Below, piece after piece: positions 1-8,768 of a stretch of 64,000 nt of DNA. The notes beneath the pieces were generated by a model, which made no database searches, was not told the DNA's origin, and saw only the letters and a program-made list of their open reading frames with translations. The position numbers and the translations under genes were made by a program. The stretch covers positions 247,112 to 311,111 of the forward strand of contig NZ_CP117031.1 in assembly GCF_028551255.1 (NCBI RefSeq), written 5' to 3'. Position 1 is the first letter of the stretch. Each line of letters opens with the position of its first letter. Source of the DNA: Vibrio tubiashii (lineage in GTDB: Bacteria; Pseudomonadota; Gammaproteobacteria; Enterobacterales; Vibrionaceae).

Positions 1-272
1 AATCACGAGTGATTAAAGTTGGGGTCAGATTGTTTAGATTTCTTCATTATTATTTTTCTTTTCCTTTATTTATGTTGTTGATAAACTGAACAATGATAAT
101 TTATTGATCTGTGATCTTGTGACTAAATTCAGTGGAAATACACATTTTCTGAGTTCAATAATATATCAATAACGATAATTTTTAGTATGGTGAATACTCG
201 TGTCATTAATTTTACATAGGCATGTAATTAATGCGTTGTACTGTTTTTTATATCTTAACCGAGGGGGAAACA

Positions 273-1832
273 ATGCAATTAACCAGAACGATTTTAAACG
301 GGATTGTCCTGTTGTGGCTGATGGTGACGGCCATGCCGTCGATGGCCGCGGGCAGTGACTGTCCGGATTACCTCAGCGAAGACTGGGAAGACAAACCTTT
401 TTGTGTGTGGTTGAAAAACGACACGCAACAGACCATTAAGTTGTTGAGCTGGAAACCGTATGCCAATAGCGCCGATATCAATGATGATTACTGGCTCAGT
501 CATGATTGGGCACAGGGCGTACTCACGCTTAAACCCGGCGAGTTGAAGATCGTTGCGGGCATTGATGATGATGGATGGGGGGTCTTCAATTACGATACCG
601 TCAAATTTCGTGGTGAGATAGACATTGACGGGGCGCGGCAGTATGGCGTTTATATCAGCGCCGACATCCGAGCAGGGGTCGTCAATGATTTTGAATACGG
701 TGTGTCAGCGCCCAGCCCTTGGGTCGATGGTCACGATACGGCAACCCTTTATTTTAATGGCACGCCCTATGTCATGGGGGTGGACGACGAATACGATGCC
801 TCGCGATCCAAATGGGACGCGATGTTCTCGGTTCTCGATGCCTCGTCTGGGCCGGGTGGACTCCGTTTGGCCGACCACCGCGAGGATCCCAAAAAGATTA
901 ATCTTATGACCTGGAACACCTTTCTGCTGATTGGTCCTGGCATCGCTGGTAAGCAAGATTACTGTCAGCGAACACAGGCCATCAGCGATAACAAAGCCCG
1001 TCTGTTTCAAAATGTCGATGTGGTGGTGCTGTCGGAGTTGGCGTCTCAGGCGAGTTGTACCCCTGATGCAGAGCAGCTAGCCGTGGAAGAATTCTTATGT
1101 TGTGGTCCGGACAAACCTTTTCGAGACCGGACCCACTTGTTGAATGGAACGCCGTTGGTCGACGGTCCGCTTGGGTTGTCGGAAACCGGCGGAGTGATTG
1201 TGATGAGTCGTTACCCAAACAGTTTGTCGGTTGGCACCAAGCGAGAGGCGCGCAAGTCGGACCCTATTGAACGATATCCTGCGAGCGATGAAGTGCATTA
1301 TGAGTTTGGTGCCGATGCCGGAGAGTGTGATGCCAGTGAATGCACCATGGATAAGGGCTACTTAAAAGTGAAGTTTACCAAAACGGTTGGGGATCAGCAG
1401 CAGGACTACTACATCATCGGCAGCCACACTCAGTCTGCGCCTGGTCAAGCCAACGAGAATGCGCGCCATCAGCAGTTTCAAGCAATGCGCCGCATGGCGG
1501 ATTCACTCCCATCGGATGCACCGATCCTGTTTGCTGGGGATTTTAATGTCGAAAGCCACGAGATCAGCCGTACGGCGGCGACGCTGAATGCAGATTTCGG
1601 CTTCACGACGTTTTTAAGTGCGCTTCGGTACAGTGCCGATGGCCACAGCAATTATTATGTGTTTGATGAAGAGGGACGTTCAGTCCAGAAGCAGTATGAT
1701 TTTATCGTACCGTTTAAAGGGGCGTTAAACCCGGTCTCTCAGCTCTCCTGGGTCGTGCCGATGACCTCAACGGGGTCTCGTGTGGATCTGTCGGATCACC
1801 ACGCCGTTGTCTCGGAGTTGACCTATGAGTAA
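273..1832 (+). CDS. Secreted sphingomyelinase C-type phosphodiesterase (endonuclease/exonuclease/phosphatase fold)
   Basis: The ATG at 273 follows a GAGGGGG ribosome site and opens a signal peptide (hydrophobic to about residue 25, ending MAAG), so it is preferred over the upstream ATG at 231. The product is 519 aa. Residues 26-200 form a family-atypical N-terminal domain. The catalytic domain follows, with the Mg-dependent neutral sphingomyelinase/DNase-I-fold residues in order: Asn215 (LMTWN), Glu255 (VVLSE), His385 (GSHTQ), Asp423/Asn425 (GDFNV) and Asp508/His509 (SDHHAV). Known family members hydrolyse sphingomyelin to ceramide and phosphocholine and are often haemolysins. Substrate is inferred: the fold is shared with nucleases, but GVIVMSRYP and YDFIVP favour sphingomyelinase. 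It stands alone, convergent with the next gene. Confidence 0.85.
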   Translation: MQLTRTILNGIVLLWLMVTAMPSMAAGSDCPDYLSEDWEDKPFCVWLKNDTQQTIKLLSWKPYANSADINDDYWLSHDWAQGVLTLKPGELKIVAGIDDDGWGVFNYDTVKFRGEIDIDGARQYGVYISADIRAGVVNDFEYGVSAPSPWVDGHDTATLYFNGTPYVMGVDDEYDASRSKWDAMFSVLDASSGPGGLRLADHREDPKKINLMTWNTFLLIGPGIAGKQDYCQRTQAISDNKARLFQNVDVVVLSELASQASCTPDAEQLAVEEFLCCGPDKPFRDRTHLLNGTPLVDGPLGLSETGGVIVMSRYPNSLSVGTKREARKSDPIERYPASDEVHYEFGADAGECDASECTMDKGYLKVKFTKTVGDQQQDYYIIGSHTQSAPGQANENARHQQFQAMRRMADSLPSDAPILFAGDFNVESHEISRTAATLNADFGFTTFLSALRYSADGHSNYYVFDEEGRSVQKQYDFIVPFKGALNPVSQLSWVVPMTSTGSRVDLSDHHAVVSELTYE

Positions 1833-1862
1833 GAAGCGCCTCCTTTGGTCAGGCCAATCTGA

Positions 1863-2354
1863 TTAACCGCGAAGAGGGGTGAGATGTTCCCTAAACGGGC
1901 CATCGCGTCGTTGGGTCGGTGCGAATGGGAGGGGATGGCAAGCGATGGTCTCATCGTGAGATGCGCGCTCAGTTCCGCTTGTCAGTACGCCTTTCCAGCT
2001 TGCGGTGGACCAAGCATTCGTTAGGTTGCCCACCCAATGCAGTCCCGCCAAACATCGCTCATGGTCGGTGTGTGTTGGCTCCATCAAGACATGCCAAATC
2101 AAGACGTGATGGAGCAGGTCCATCACGGTTCGCGCCGCCTGACCGAATTTCAGCCATCGCTGCAGCGCTTGCAACGTCACTGGGCGCGGCTGGCATCGCG
2201 TGAGCTTTGTCGCTTGAACGTGCGCACTCTTTAAGTGGATCGGCAGCGCGCAAGTCGATGCCGAACCAAGGTTGCTCGAGAGTAGAGGCGTGGCGTGAAG
2301 TGACTTGGTCACCAAGCTAGCGAGCAGGACCAATCCGATCATGGCCGATTTCAT
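1863..2354 (-). CDS. Hypothetical exported protein
   Basis: A 163-aa frame starting with a credible signal peptide (about 21 residues, ending SLHA) and an AAGGAT ribosome site 8 nt upstream. The rest is rich in His, Leu and Trp and has no motif I recognise. It ends 30 nt from the convergent sphingomyelinase gene. Nothing in the sequence assigns a function; the signal peptide and ribosome site are the only support, and the composition (many Arg/Pro/His near the end) leaves room for a chance frame. Confidence 0.4.
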   Translation of the reverse strand: MKSAMIGLVLLASLVTKSLHATPLLSSNLGSASTCALPIHLKSAHVQATKLTRCQPRPVTLQALQRWLKFGQAARTVMDLLHHVLIWHVLMEPTHTDHERCLAGLHWVGNLTNAWSTASWKGVLTSGTERASHDETIACHPLPFAPTQRRDGPFREHLTPLRG

Positions 2355-2596
2355 AAGGGATCCTTTTTTGGGCCGCAGTATGCAGGCTGAGTCATCATAG
2401 TCTTTTTATTGACTAAATTGTTAGTAGGTGTGTGGGAGATATTTGCTGGGCTTTTAGGACATTTTTACCCGGCAAAGAGTGCTCAGGTTTGTTGACTCGG
2501 CACAGCTGGGGTAGGCTAGGCCTTTGCATTGCGTGCTTGTGGTCAGAAGAGACAGGGTTAGGGCAGTGCGCCCCTGACAGTAAACAGAGGATATCC

Positions 2597-3517
2597 ATGC
2601 GTAAGACCATAAAAATCATAATGCTGATCGCGTTGCTTATCTTGTCACCTGTGATCGTCCTATTGGTTCAAGGTATGGCGAACGGGCCGATGTCTGAGGC
2701 CGAATTTGAAACGAGATTGCCAGTCATCGTAAACGGCTTACAAGCTCAAGTGGAGGGGGATGGTGACGACACGTTGGTCTTTATCCATGGCTATCCTGAC
2801 AGCTTAGAAATGTGGGACAAACAAGTGGCGTTTTTTAAACGTGATCACACGGTTGCCCGGATCACTTTGCCTGGCTTTGAGCTTCAGGACCCGGGGGCAA
2901 GACCCCAGTATACTCTGGTCCAAATGCGTCGGATTATCGATGCCTATATTGAGAGCCTCAATAAAGATAAGGTGACGGTGATCGCGCACGACTGGGGGGC
3001 CGTGTACGCGTCCCAATACCTTGCGTCTAACCCCCTTGTTGACCGACTGGTCTTGTTGGACGTCGGAAGTTTTGGCAACGAAGCCTATCCAGAGATCAAT
3101 ATGAAGTATACCGCAGCTTTGGCGTTGGCTTGGCTTCTGCCCGAACCTCTCGGAGAGAAGCTGGTGGCTTACACCGCCAATGAGATTTTAGGTTTGGTTA
3201 ATGTCGATCCGAATAAACCTTCAGCAGACTTTCGCTTTGATGCTCGTATGACTTACCCTTATTGGCAGCTATGGCGTTCGATTTTACTCAATACGAAGCC
3301 CGAGCCGGTGCCCGTCGATGACTACGCGACCGCGTTTTTGTTCCTCTATGGCCAAGACAAACAGGTCTGGTTTCACTCTCAATCCTGGATAAATGAGGTG
3401 ACCGAGAAGCAAAAAGGTGGGGCCGAAGCGATGCCTGGTGGACACTGGTTTATGTTATCTTCTCCGGAATTAGTCAACCAATCACTCTCGATGTGGCTGG
3501 CACGCCACCCAATTTGA
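2597..3517 (+). CDS. Membrane-anchored alpha/beta hydrolase, epoxide hydrolase/haloalkane dehalogenase-like
   Basis: Start chosen at 2597: residues 5-26 from there are a hydrophobic anchor, whereas the open frame back to 2432 reads as non-protein. The product has 306 aa. The HG oxyanion motif is at residues 64-65 (FIHGYP), the nucleophile Asp132 lies in HDWGA, and His283 (GGHWF) completes the triad. An Asp nucleophile followed by Trp is typical of epoxide hydrolases and haloalkane dehalogenases and separates them from Ser lipases. The enzyme would face the periplasm. The substrate is unknown. A non-coding leader of about 240 nt precedes it, and a small membrane protein gene follows in the same direction. 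Confidence 0.8.
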   Translation: MRKTIKIIMLIALLILSPVIVLLVQGMANGPMSEAEFETRLPVIVNGLQAQVEGDGDDTLVFIHGYPDSLEMWDKQVAFFKRDHTVARITLPGFELQDPGARPQYTLVQMRRIIDAYIESLNKDKVTVIAHDWGAVYASQYLASNPLVDRLVLLDVGSFGNEAYPEINMKYTAALALAWLLPEPLGEKLVAYTANEILGLVNVDPNKPSADFRFDARMTYPYWQLWRSILLNTKPEPVPVDDYATAFLFLYGQDKQVWFHSQSWINEVTEKQKGGAEAMPGGHWFMLSSPELVNQSLSMWLARHPI

Positions 3518-3646
3518 GCGTTGAACCCATCTCAGCGTGTATGCGCGTAGGATCGTCGACAAACCGGCCTACGGAAAGGAGGCGTTATCAATTTAAGTTA
3601 TGAACAGTGGGATGCGATCGCCGATGCGTATGTCCCCCTCCTGGGT

Positions 3647-4018
3647 GTGTTGACCTTAAGTTGGGTCTTAATACAAGCGGTATGTGGGCGGCTCAAAGCC
3701 GCGCAGTGGGATGCGGTCAGCACGTTACTGGGCGTTGGGTATATTTACGCTCTGATGTTTGCTGATAACTACACCGGGGCCTATGCCGCCGTCGGTCTGG
3801 ATTACAGTACGCATACGGCTTTGGCTTTGGTGTTTGTGACGACACTCGTATTGAGTCATGACTGGGTCAAGAGAGGGATCCTGCTTTCTCTGTTCATGTA
3901 TGGAGGACTGATGCTATATCAGGGCTACCATTCGTGGCTGGATATTGCGCTGACAACCCTGATGACACTGCCCGTCTTACTGCGCTTGAAGGCGTGGTCG
4001 CAGGGTCGAGCAGACTAA
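3647..4018 (+). CDS. Small polytopic membrane protein, possibly PAP2-related; start unclear
   Basis: From the GTG at 3647 the frame gives 123 aa with about four membrane segments. There is no ribosome site at this GTG. The same frame is open back to 3551 and reads like protein from 3587 (INLSYEQWDAIADAYVPLL, which would complete the first membrane helix). A strong AAAGGAGG lies at 3575-3582, but the only codons at a usable distance are ATC or TTA, so the real start may be a rare ATC at 3587 or an ATG may have been lost. STHTALA and the later HSWLD (HxxxD) resemble the second and third PAP2 phosphatase motifs, but the first motif is absent, so enzymatic activity is doubtful. Confidence 0.5.
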   Translation: MLTLSWVLIQAVCGRLKAAQWDAVSTLLGVGYIYALMFADNYTGAYAAVGLDYSTHTALALVFVTTLVLSHDWVKRGILLSLFMYGGLMLYQGYHSWLDIALTTLMTLPVLLRLKAWSQGRAD

Positions 4019-4367
4019 ACAGCACAACCCCAGTTGCGTGACGATTCGGTCGAAGCGCGATCAGCGATGGGGATTGATCGTACGCCTCGGTTCGTTGCCA
4101 ATGTACACCTCTCTGTATAGACGTGTTATGCAACGCTGGGGCAGTACGCGTTCGCTTTCGTGAGGCAAGTTGTACTCAGGGTACAGGATGCTGGGGAAGG
4201 CCCAAAAAGGGTTGGGTGTCCATCAGGCGTCATCGATCCGCAGACCGCTGGAGAGCCGCATGCATAGTCAGGTTTCCCCTTTGTGTTTTTTAAGAGACCT
4301 AGGTTCAGATTAGGGAGTGAATGGTTCCTCCATTCGCTGAGATGGTTATTTCGGTTAAGGTAAATTG
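4019..4367. other. Intergenic stretch, 349 bp
   Basis: No coding frame with a ribosome site, no repeat and no terminator hairpin with a U-tract seen. It must hold the promoter of the metallopeptidase gene; no convincing -35/-10 pair could be chosen by eye. Confidence 0.5.
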
Positions 4368-5906
4368 ATGATAAACGGAATATGGACGAGCGGTACGTTT
4401 AAGGCGAATTCGAGATCAAAATCCATTTTTGGTCGTCGTAAAGGGTTGTTAACAGAGATTGATAAGTTACTCGAAAAAGCGCATGTCAGTAGTGACGATG
4501 AAGCTTTGTTGCCCCATCTCTATGCCATCGACAAAGCTTGCCAAGCCTGGCTCGATGCGCATCCTTTGACGGCATCAAAGCCAGAAAAAGGCAAAAAGCT
4601 GTCAGCGCGCCGTCAAGGCATTGAGGCACTGCGTGAGCAAATCAGCAAAAAAAGGGCTGAGCTGTACAAAATCCCCCCGTCAGCGCTGAATCAAAGGAAA
4701 GCCATCACCGACTTGTATGAAAGCAGTACCACGCAACTGAACGTTGCCCCTGGTGGTCAAGATCCCCGAACACTGAAAGCGAGGGCTGCTTTTCATCAAG
4801 AGATGCTCGATAAGACCATCGAACAAGCCATTAAGTTAGGCCACGATAAAAATGCTTTCAATACTGAACAGTTAGGCTTTTTAAGCGCTAAGTCGTGCTT
4901 GAAGGTAGACAGTGTGTTGGATCCGAGCAAAAAGAAAGCCTGCTATATTGAAGCCATCCGGATCTTAACGGCGATGTTAGGCAAAAATAGTGAACTGGCA
5001 AAACGGTTCGAATCGACCGGGATCGAAGTCGTCGTGGTACCCGCGGATAGGCCGATGACCGACTTACCCGAATTTGCTTCCCTCAAAGGGGTTGGAATTG
5101 CCCAGCAAAGCAGCAGTGTGAGCCGAGGTTGGGATTCGACACGAGGGGTTGGGGGGCTGCTGATCGGCGCGAAGATGTATGTCGCGATCACCGAAGAAAA
5201 CCTACTGGGTACCGATGTGGATGCAAAACTAAAAACCATCGGCGGTGGGTGTTACGCGAGCCAATATTCAACGAGTTCGCATGAGTTTGCGCACAGTCTT
5301 CACTTGAGTGATGCGACTACGTTGGCTCAAAAACAAGCGATCACGCGTAGCTTTGACAATAAGAAGAAAGTCCGAATCGATTCGGCGAATACCCGTATTC
5401 TCATCGATGATCCCCTGTTTGTGCCCGCGCAGCACACGTTGGATGTCTTATTTAGCCAAGAATGGGTTGATGGCCCAAGAAGAAACCTCACCCGCTTACC
5501 TACCCCCAAACAATACTGGGTGTGGGTAACCAATCGTCACGCGTACGCCACAAACCCCGATGGGAGTCATCTGATGTACACCAGCCACTATGAACTTCAG
5601 GATTGCTACGCGGCGTTTGATGAAAAGGAGTACTTTGCTCAGTGCACCAATGCTTATTTAGGGGCAAATAGCGGGAGCGATCCTTATACGCAAAGGCCCC
5701 GCAATAATGGCGAAGCGTGGATAAGAAAGCACGAAGAGCCAGAAATGGTCAAGTTGCTCGATGAACTGTATTCATCCGGTACGACGACGGCCTTCAGTAA
5801 GTCCCATCTTGAAGGCACCAACCGCGATGATGGGGTCGATGTGACGACGATTTCTGATTACATTAAAGCCCACGTGGCCAAGGCGAAAACCAATCCAACT
5901 GTGTAA
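4368..5906 (+). CDS. HExxH zinc metallopeptidase-like protein, anthrax-lethal-factor-type (ATLF-like) catalytic domain
   Basis: ATG at 4368 (AAGG 9 nt upstream) is preferred to the TTG just before it; product 512 aa. No signal peptide or membrane segment. The first ~110 residues are charged and helical, with a YAIDKACQAWLDAH stretch of a kind I associate with polymorphic-toxin and effector proteins (inference). HEFAH at residues 305-309 gives two zinc ligands and the catalytic Glu; DEKEYFAQCTNAYLGAN around Glu421 supplies the likely third ligand. This HExxH...E-F/Y-FAQ layout, with an NNG.WIRKHEPEM-type tail, matches the gluzincin domains related to anthrax lethal factor. Lack of a Sec signal suggests cytosolic action or export by a contractile or type III system. 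Target unknown. Confidence 0.65.
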   Translation: MINGIWTSGTFKANSRSKSIFGRRKGLLTEIDKLLEKAHVSSDDEALLPHLYAIDKACQAWLDAHPLTASKPEKGKKLSARRQGIEALREQISKKRAELYKIPPSALNQRKAITDLYESSTTQLNVAPGGQDPRTLKARAAFHQEMLDKTIEQAIKLGHDKNAFNTEQLGFLSAKSCLKVDSVLDPSKKKACYIEAIRILTAMLGKNSELAKRFESTGIEVVVVPADRPMTDLPEFASLKGVGIAQQSSSVSRGWDSTRGVGGLLIGAKMYVAITEENLLGTDVDAKLKTIGGGCYASQYSTSSHEFAHSLHLSDATTLAQKQAITRSFDNKKKVRIDSANTRILIDDPLFVPAQHTLDVLFSQEWVDGPRRNLTRLPTPKQYWVWVTNRHAYATNPDGSHLMYTSHYELQDCYAAFDEKEYFAQCTNAYLGANSGSDPYTQRPRNNGEAWIRKHEEPEMVKLLDELYSSGTTTAFSKSHLEGTNRDDGVDVTTISDYIKAHVAKAKTNPTV

Positions 5907-5918
5907 TGGTCGTTGGCA

Positions 5919-5946
5919 ACAGGGAGGGATGAGAGCGACTCCCTGT
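5919..5946 (+). terminator. Possible weak terminator hairpin
   Basis: An 8-bp perfect stem (ACAGGGAG / CTCCCTGT) with a 12-nt loop lies 13 nt after the metallopeptidase stop. It lacks a proper U-tract, so it may be only a stabilising 3' hairpin. Confidence 0.3.
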
Positions 5947-6195
5947 ATCTTGCTCAGAGTGGAGCGCAGTGGCGCCTAATGCCCCATCAACCAAGCCTCA
6001 TCGATCACTGTGGACGGCAGTGGTCGAATGGTCACGTTACCTCTAGAGCCTACCGTTCGTTGTGAAATAAAAGGCTCTTCATCAACGCTTTTACAAAAAT
6101 AAATTCACAACGAGGGGCAGCAGGCGTTGTCTCCTTTAAGTAATATTTATATTCGAGGATAATTTAGTAAAACAATTTTTTCGCTTTCGTATTGG

Positions 6196-6615
6196 TTATA
6201 TAAATTTGTTCGCAGCATATTCATGATGTTCTTTTTTTATATTTACGACTTGACGGTAACTTAATTCAAATGCGTGCGAAATCTCACCGTTCGTTCGCCC
6301 TTGCTCTATCCAGTCAAAAATGATCAAATTTCGCACTAAGCGGTGGAAATGTTCCACCTGAGGAACTTCAATTATTTCCCCACCATAATGGTGACTGATC
6401 ACTGCCAAAGCATCAGGAGTAATCACTTTGCTCAGCTTGCTACGCTGGGGGTTTTTGGGGATGTAGAGTTTCTTTCCACTGCAGGAAGAAACAAACAAGT
6501 AAGTATCATAAAGACCAATGAGTTCGATAAAAAACTGTATTTTTTCTGGCAGTTTTTTTATATCGATATATACAATCTTTTTATTGACTTCATTAATAGT
6601 AATTTTATTATTCAT
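6196..6615 (-). CDS. Mor/C-family-like DNA-binding regulator
   Basis: A 139-aa, AT-rich gene starting MNNKITINE. The middle carries LYIPK and YGGEIIEVP, and the C-terminal third (FDWIEQGRTNGEISHAFELSYRQVVNIKK) reads as a helix-turn-helix of the phage Mu Mor / C activator type, where NHAELARRYGLSERQVYRI-like helices follow a YGG-E-x-x-x-P strand. Mor activates phage middle transcription; chromosomal relatives have unknown targets. No phage genes are nearby. The ribosome site is weak. It faces the metallopeptidase gene tail to tail. Its base composition is clearly more AT-rich than both neighbours, pointing to transfer. Confidence 0.6.
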   Translation of the reverse strand: MNNKITINEVNKKIVYIDIKKLPEKIQFFIELIGLYDTYLFVSSCSGKKLYIPKNPQRSKLSKVITPDALAVISHHYGGEIIEVPQVEHFHRLVRNLIIFDWIEQGRTNGEISHAFELSYRQVVNIKKEHHEYAANKFI

Positions 6616-6797
6616 TTAGGTTTACCGACGTTGTTTATTCGGATTAAGATATAACGCAGGTGAATGAAAAATATCTATTGGGAAACATTACCCCTAGAAG
6701 GCCAATATACGACAGGTCGAATTATTACCGTGTGATACGAATTGTGTCGAACTCAGGATTGGCAGCACCTTTATTTTTGCTGTTGAATTGAGAAAAG

Positions 6798-6830
6798 AAC
6801 AAGGCCTGCGTACGCAAGCCTTGTTTATTT
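6798..6830. terminator. Rho-independent terminator, probably bidirectional
   Basis: Nearly perfect palindrome: AACAAGGC pairs with GCCTTGTT around TGCGTACGCA. T-rich tracts follow on both strands (TTATTTT on +, CTTTTC on -). It sits just beyond the stop of the leftward DUF2589 cluster and most likely ends that operon. Confidence 0.75.
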
Positions 6831-6844
6831 TCACGGTCAGTGAG

Positions 6845-7120
6845 TTAAAGATCGGCGGGTTTGCGCCGGAAGCCAATGTGATAGGCCACTTGCTGAGACA
6901 CAACGGTATTTTCACCCAGTTTGATCACGGTGAATCCGGTATCTTTGCCCATTAGTAGGCCTTTCGGGCTGGTAGAAAGGCAATGATTGAGCTTGTCGAT
7001 TTGTCGCTGCATGTGGCCCTCGTCGTCAGGGTTATTGGGGTTATAACGTCCGATGACGATGCGCTCAACATGACGAACGTCGGACAGATCTAAAGGGTCA
7101 TGTGTGCCATTGTGTTTCAT
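6845..7120 (-). CDS. Small conserved protein of the DUF2589 locus
   Basis: 91 aa, with a good AGGAGT ribosome site 8 nt before the ATG. The features RHVERIVIGRYNP near the N-terminus, LNHCL.xSPKGLLMGK in the middle and VAYHIGFRRKP at the end resemble small proteins I recall as third members of DUF2589 loci; no function is known. It lies 13 nt after the large DUF2589 gene and is clearly the last gene of the operon, being followed by a terminator. No signal peptide or membrane segment. Confidence 0.7.
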   Translation of the reverse strand: MKHNGTHDPLDLSDVRHVERIVIGRYNPNNPDDEGHMQRQIDKLNHCLSTSPKGLLMGKDTGFTVIKLGENTVVSQQVAYHIGFRRKPADL

Positions 7121-7133
7121 TGCTTAACTCCTG

Positions 7134-8045
7134 TTAGCCACCTGTTGAGGTATTTTGTGCGGTAGTATCGGTGGTTGGGGTCTTGTTGATCTTCGCCTCT
7201 AGATCGTTGAGCTCGCTTTGCAGAGCGATTTCTTTATCCGCCACTTTTTGTTTCGCCTCACTCAACCTCTTTTCAGCGCCTTTGAGTTTGTTAGGATCTG
7301 CGTCTTTGCCTTCACTCTTGTCAGCAAGGGACTTTTGCTTCTCGGCTTCGAACTGCATGTTGGCGAGTTTCAACTCAGACTTCGCGGACTCCAGCTGTTT
7401 ACGGCAGAACACGACTTTGTCCGCGGCGCCCTTGATGTTTTTGTCTTCTACCAATTTCTGGTTTGGCCCTTCGACCGACTTCGGTGCCACGGAGTCTTGG
7501 ATGATGTCCAATACGCGCGATAAACCTTCTGGTGTGCCTGCCTGAGAGGCGTGAACATTGACGTGATACTTGGCAGAGTTATCGCTTGAACGAGTATTCT
7601 CCTTGTGACTAGAAACGCTGCCTGACACTTTGGCTGTCACGCTCAATGGGCCCCAGCCGACCTTGGCATTGGCAGAGAACGAGCCTTGGCTGTCGTTGGT
7701 TTCGGATGAAGTCTCGGACGACTTCACTTCCATATCGAACGTAATGTCCACTTCATCAACCATCAGGTTAGGGATGTTGACGATCGCCAGGACTGGCACT
7801 TCCAGGCCGACATCTTCTTGCTCGATGATGTCATTACCTAGACCATCTTTGCCCGTGACCACATGACGTGTATAGGAAAAATCTGCCGTACGGGTTTTTT
7901 CTCCTTCAAAACCGACGTCCTTGATGAAGTCAACGGTCGAACGCGCCAGCATGACTTGTGCGTCACACGCGGCTTTGAGTGGACTGCCAATCAGGCTCTC
8001 CATTGGGAGGCCACTAAAATGGTTCTTAATGCTTTCTAAAGCCAT
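7134..8045 (-). CDS. DUF2589 domain protein with C-terminal coiled coil
   Basis: 303 aa. The start MALESIKNHFSGLPMESLIGSPLKAACDAQ.. followed by TVDFIKDVGFEG, then a beta-rich part (VPVLAIVNIPNLMVDEVDITFDMEV.. NAKVGWGPLSVTAKVSGSVSS) is the standard DUF2589 pattern. Residues 205-285 add a Lys/Glu/Ala-rich heptad-like coiled coil that is not part of the core domain. DUF2589 proteins have no established role; they usually occur as two different paralogues side by side, as here. Cytoplasmic by sequence. Ribosome site AAAGGAAAC upstream. Middle gene of a three-gene operon. Confidence 0.85.
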   Translation of the reverse strand: MALESIKNHFSGLPMESLIGSPLKAACDAQVMLARSTVDFIKDVGFEGEKTRTADFSYTRHVVTGKDGLGNDIIEQEDVGLEVPVLAIVNIPNLMVDEVDITFDMEVKSSETSSETNDSQGSFSANAKVGWGPLSVTAKVSGSVSSHKENTRSSDNSAKYHVNVHASQAGTPEGLSRVLDIIQDSVAPKSVEGPNQKLVEDKNIKGAADKVVFCRKQLESAKSELKLANMQFEAEKQKSLADKSEGKDADPNKLKGAEKRLSEAKQKVADKEIALQSELNDLEAKINKTPTTDTTAQNTSTGG

Positions 8046-8072
8046 AGTTGTTTCCTTTTTTTGGTGAAGCCT

Positions 8073-8627
8073 TTAGGCTTCGGGTTGTGTCATCTCAGAT
8101 GACGAAGACGGAGCGGTTCCCTCGCGGGGGGACATTTGCTGGGGGGTGATCTGGGTGTTGTACTTGTCAATGACTTTCATCACACATTCAGGGGCTTCGC
8201 TGGATTTGAACTTGACCTTGAAATCAATCACGTCTTTATCTCGTCCTGCGCTGGCATCTCGTTGTCTAGGCGCGATGTCGACCACCAATTGCGGGCAGTC
8301 CTGTTGTAATCCGTCTTGCATCTTGCGTGGATCAATGCCAGTCACACGTACCGAAAAATCGACTTCCAACTCATCTAGGTACAACCCCTTGGCATCTGTT
8401 ACTGCGATCAGCGGCATCGTGATTTCGTGTTCGGGATCAAGCTGGAGTCGCACCACTTTGGGGGTGAAGATGGACGCAGTTTCGTCGTAATCGAAGTACT
8501 GCTCGATGAGGTTTTGGTAGTGCGACAGGCTCATGTCGCTGGCGCAATTAGCCACGTAGTTCAGCCCCCGCACGATACCATCCAAATATTGCGGTGAGAC
8601 GGGTTTGTTCTTGCTAAAAATACCCAT
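8073..8627 (-). CDS. Second, shorter DUF2589-type protein
   Basis: Start taken at the ATG at 8627 (MGIFSKNKP, with AAAGGG about 10 nt upstream); the frame continues to 8717 but that part looks non-coding. 184 aa. YLDGIVRGLNYVANCAS, PKVVRLQLDPEHEITMPLIAVTDAKGLYLDELEVDFSVRV matches the second subtype of DUF2589, which carries a helical N-terminus and then a beta-sandwich. The C-terminus is Ser/Gln/Pro-rich. First gene of the operon; the gap to the next is 27 nt. Divergent from the transglycosylase gene at 8769. Confidence 0.75.
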   Translation of the reverse strand: MGIFSKNKPVSPQYLDGIVRGLNYVANCASDMSLSHYQNLIEQYFDYDETASIFTPKVVRLQLDPEHEITMPLIAVTDAKGLYLDELEVDFSVRVTGIDPRKMQDGLQQDCPQLVVDIAPRQRDASAGRDKDVIDFKVKFKSSEAPECVMKVIDKYNTQITPQQMSPREGTAPSSSSEMTQPEA

Positions 8628-8768
8628 GATGATCAGCCCTTTGTTGATTGAAGTGGCGTTCACCTTACTGAGTAACAAAATGACAATGCAGCGGGAAACA
8701 CTTCCCAATCCCGTCACGGATGTTGTTGGTTACAGTAGCCTGACCAGCAGCAAGAAAGGACAGCAAGA

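Noticed and set aside
625..909. Overlapping frames within the sphingomyelinase gene
   Set aside because: They are shadow frames; the main frame has signal peptide and all catalytic motifs.
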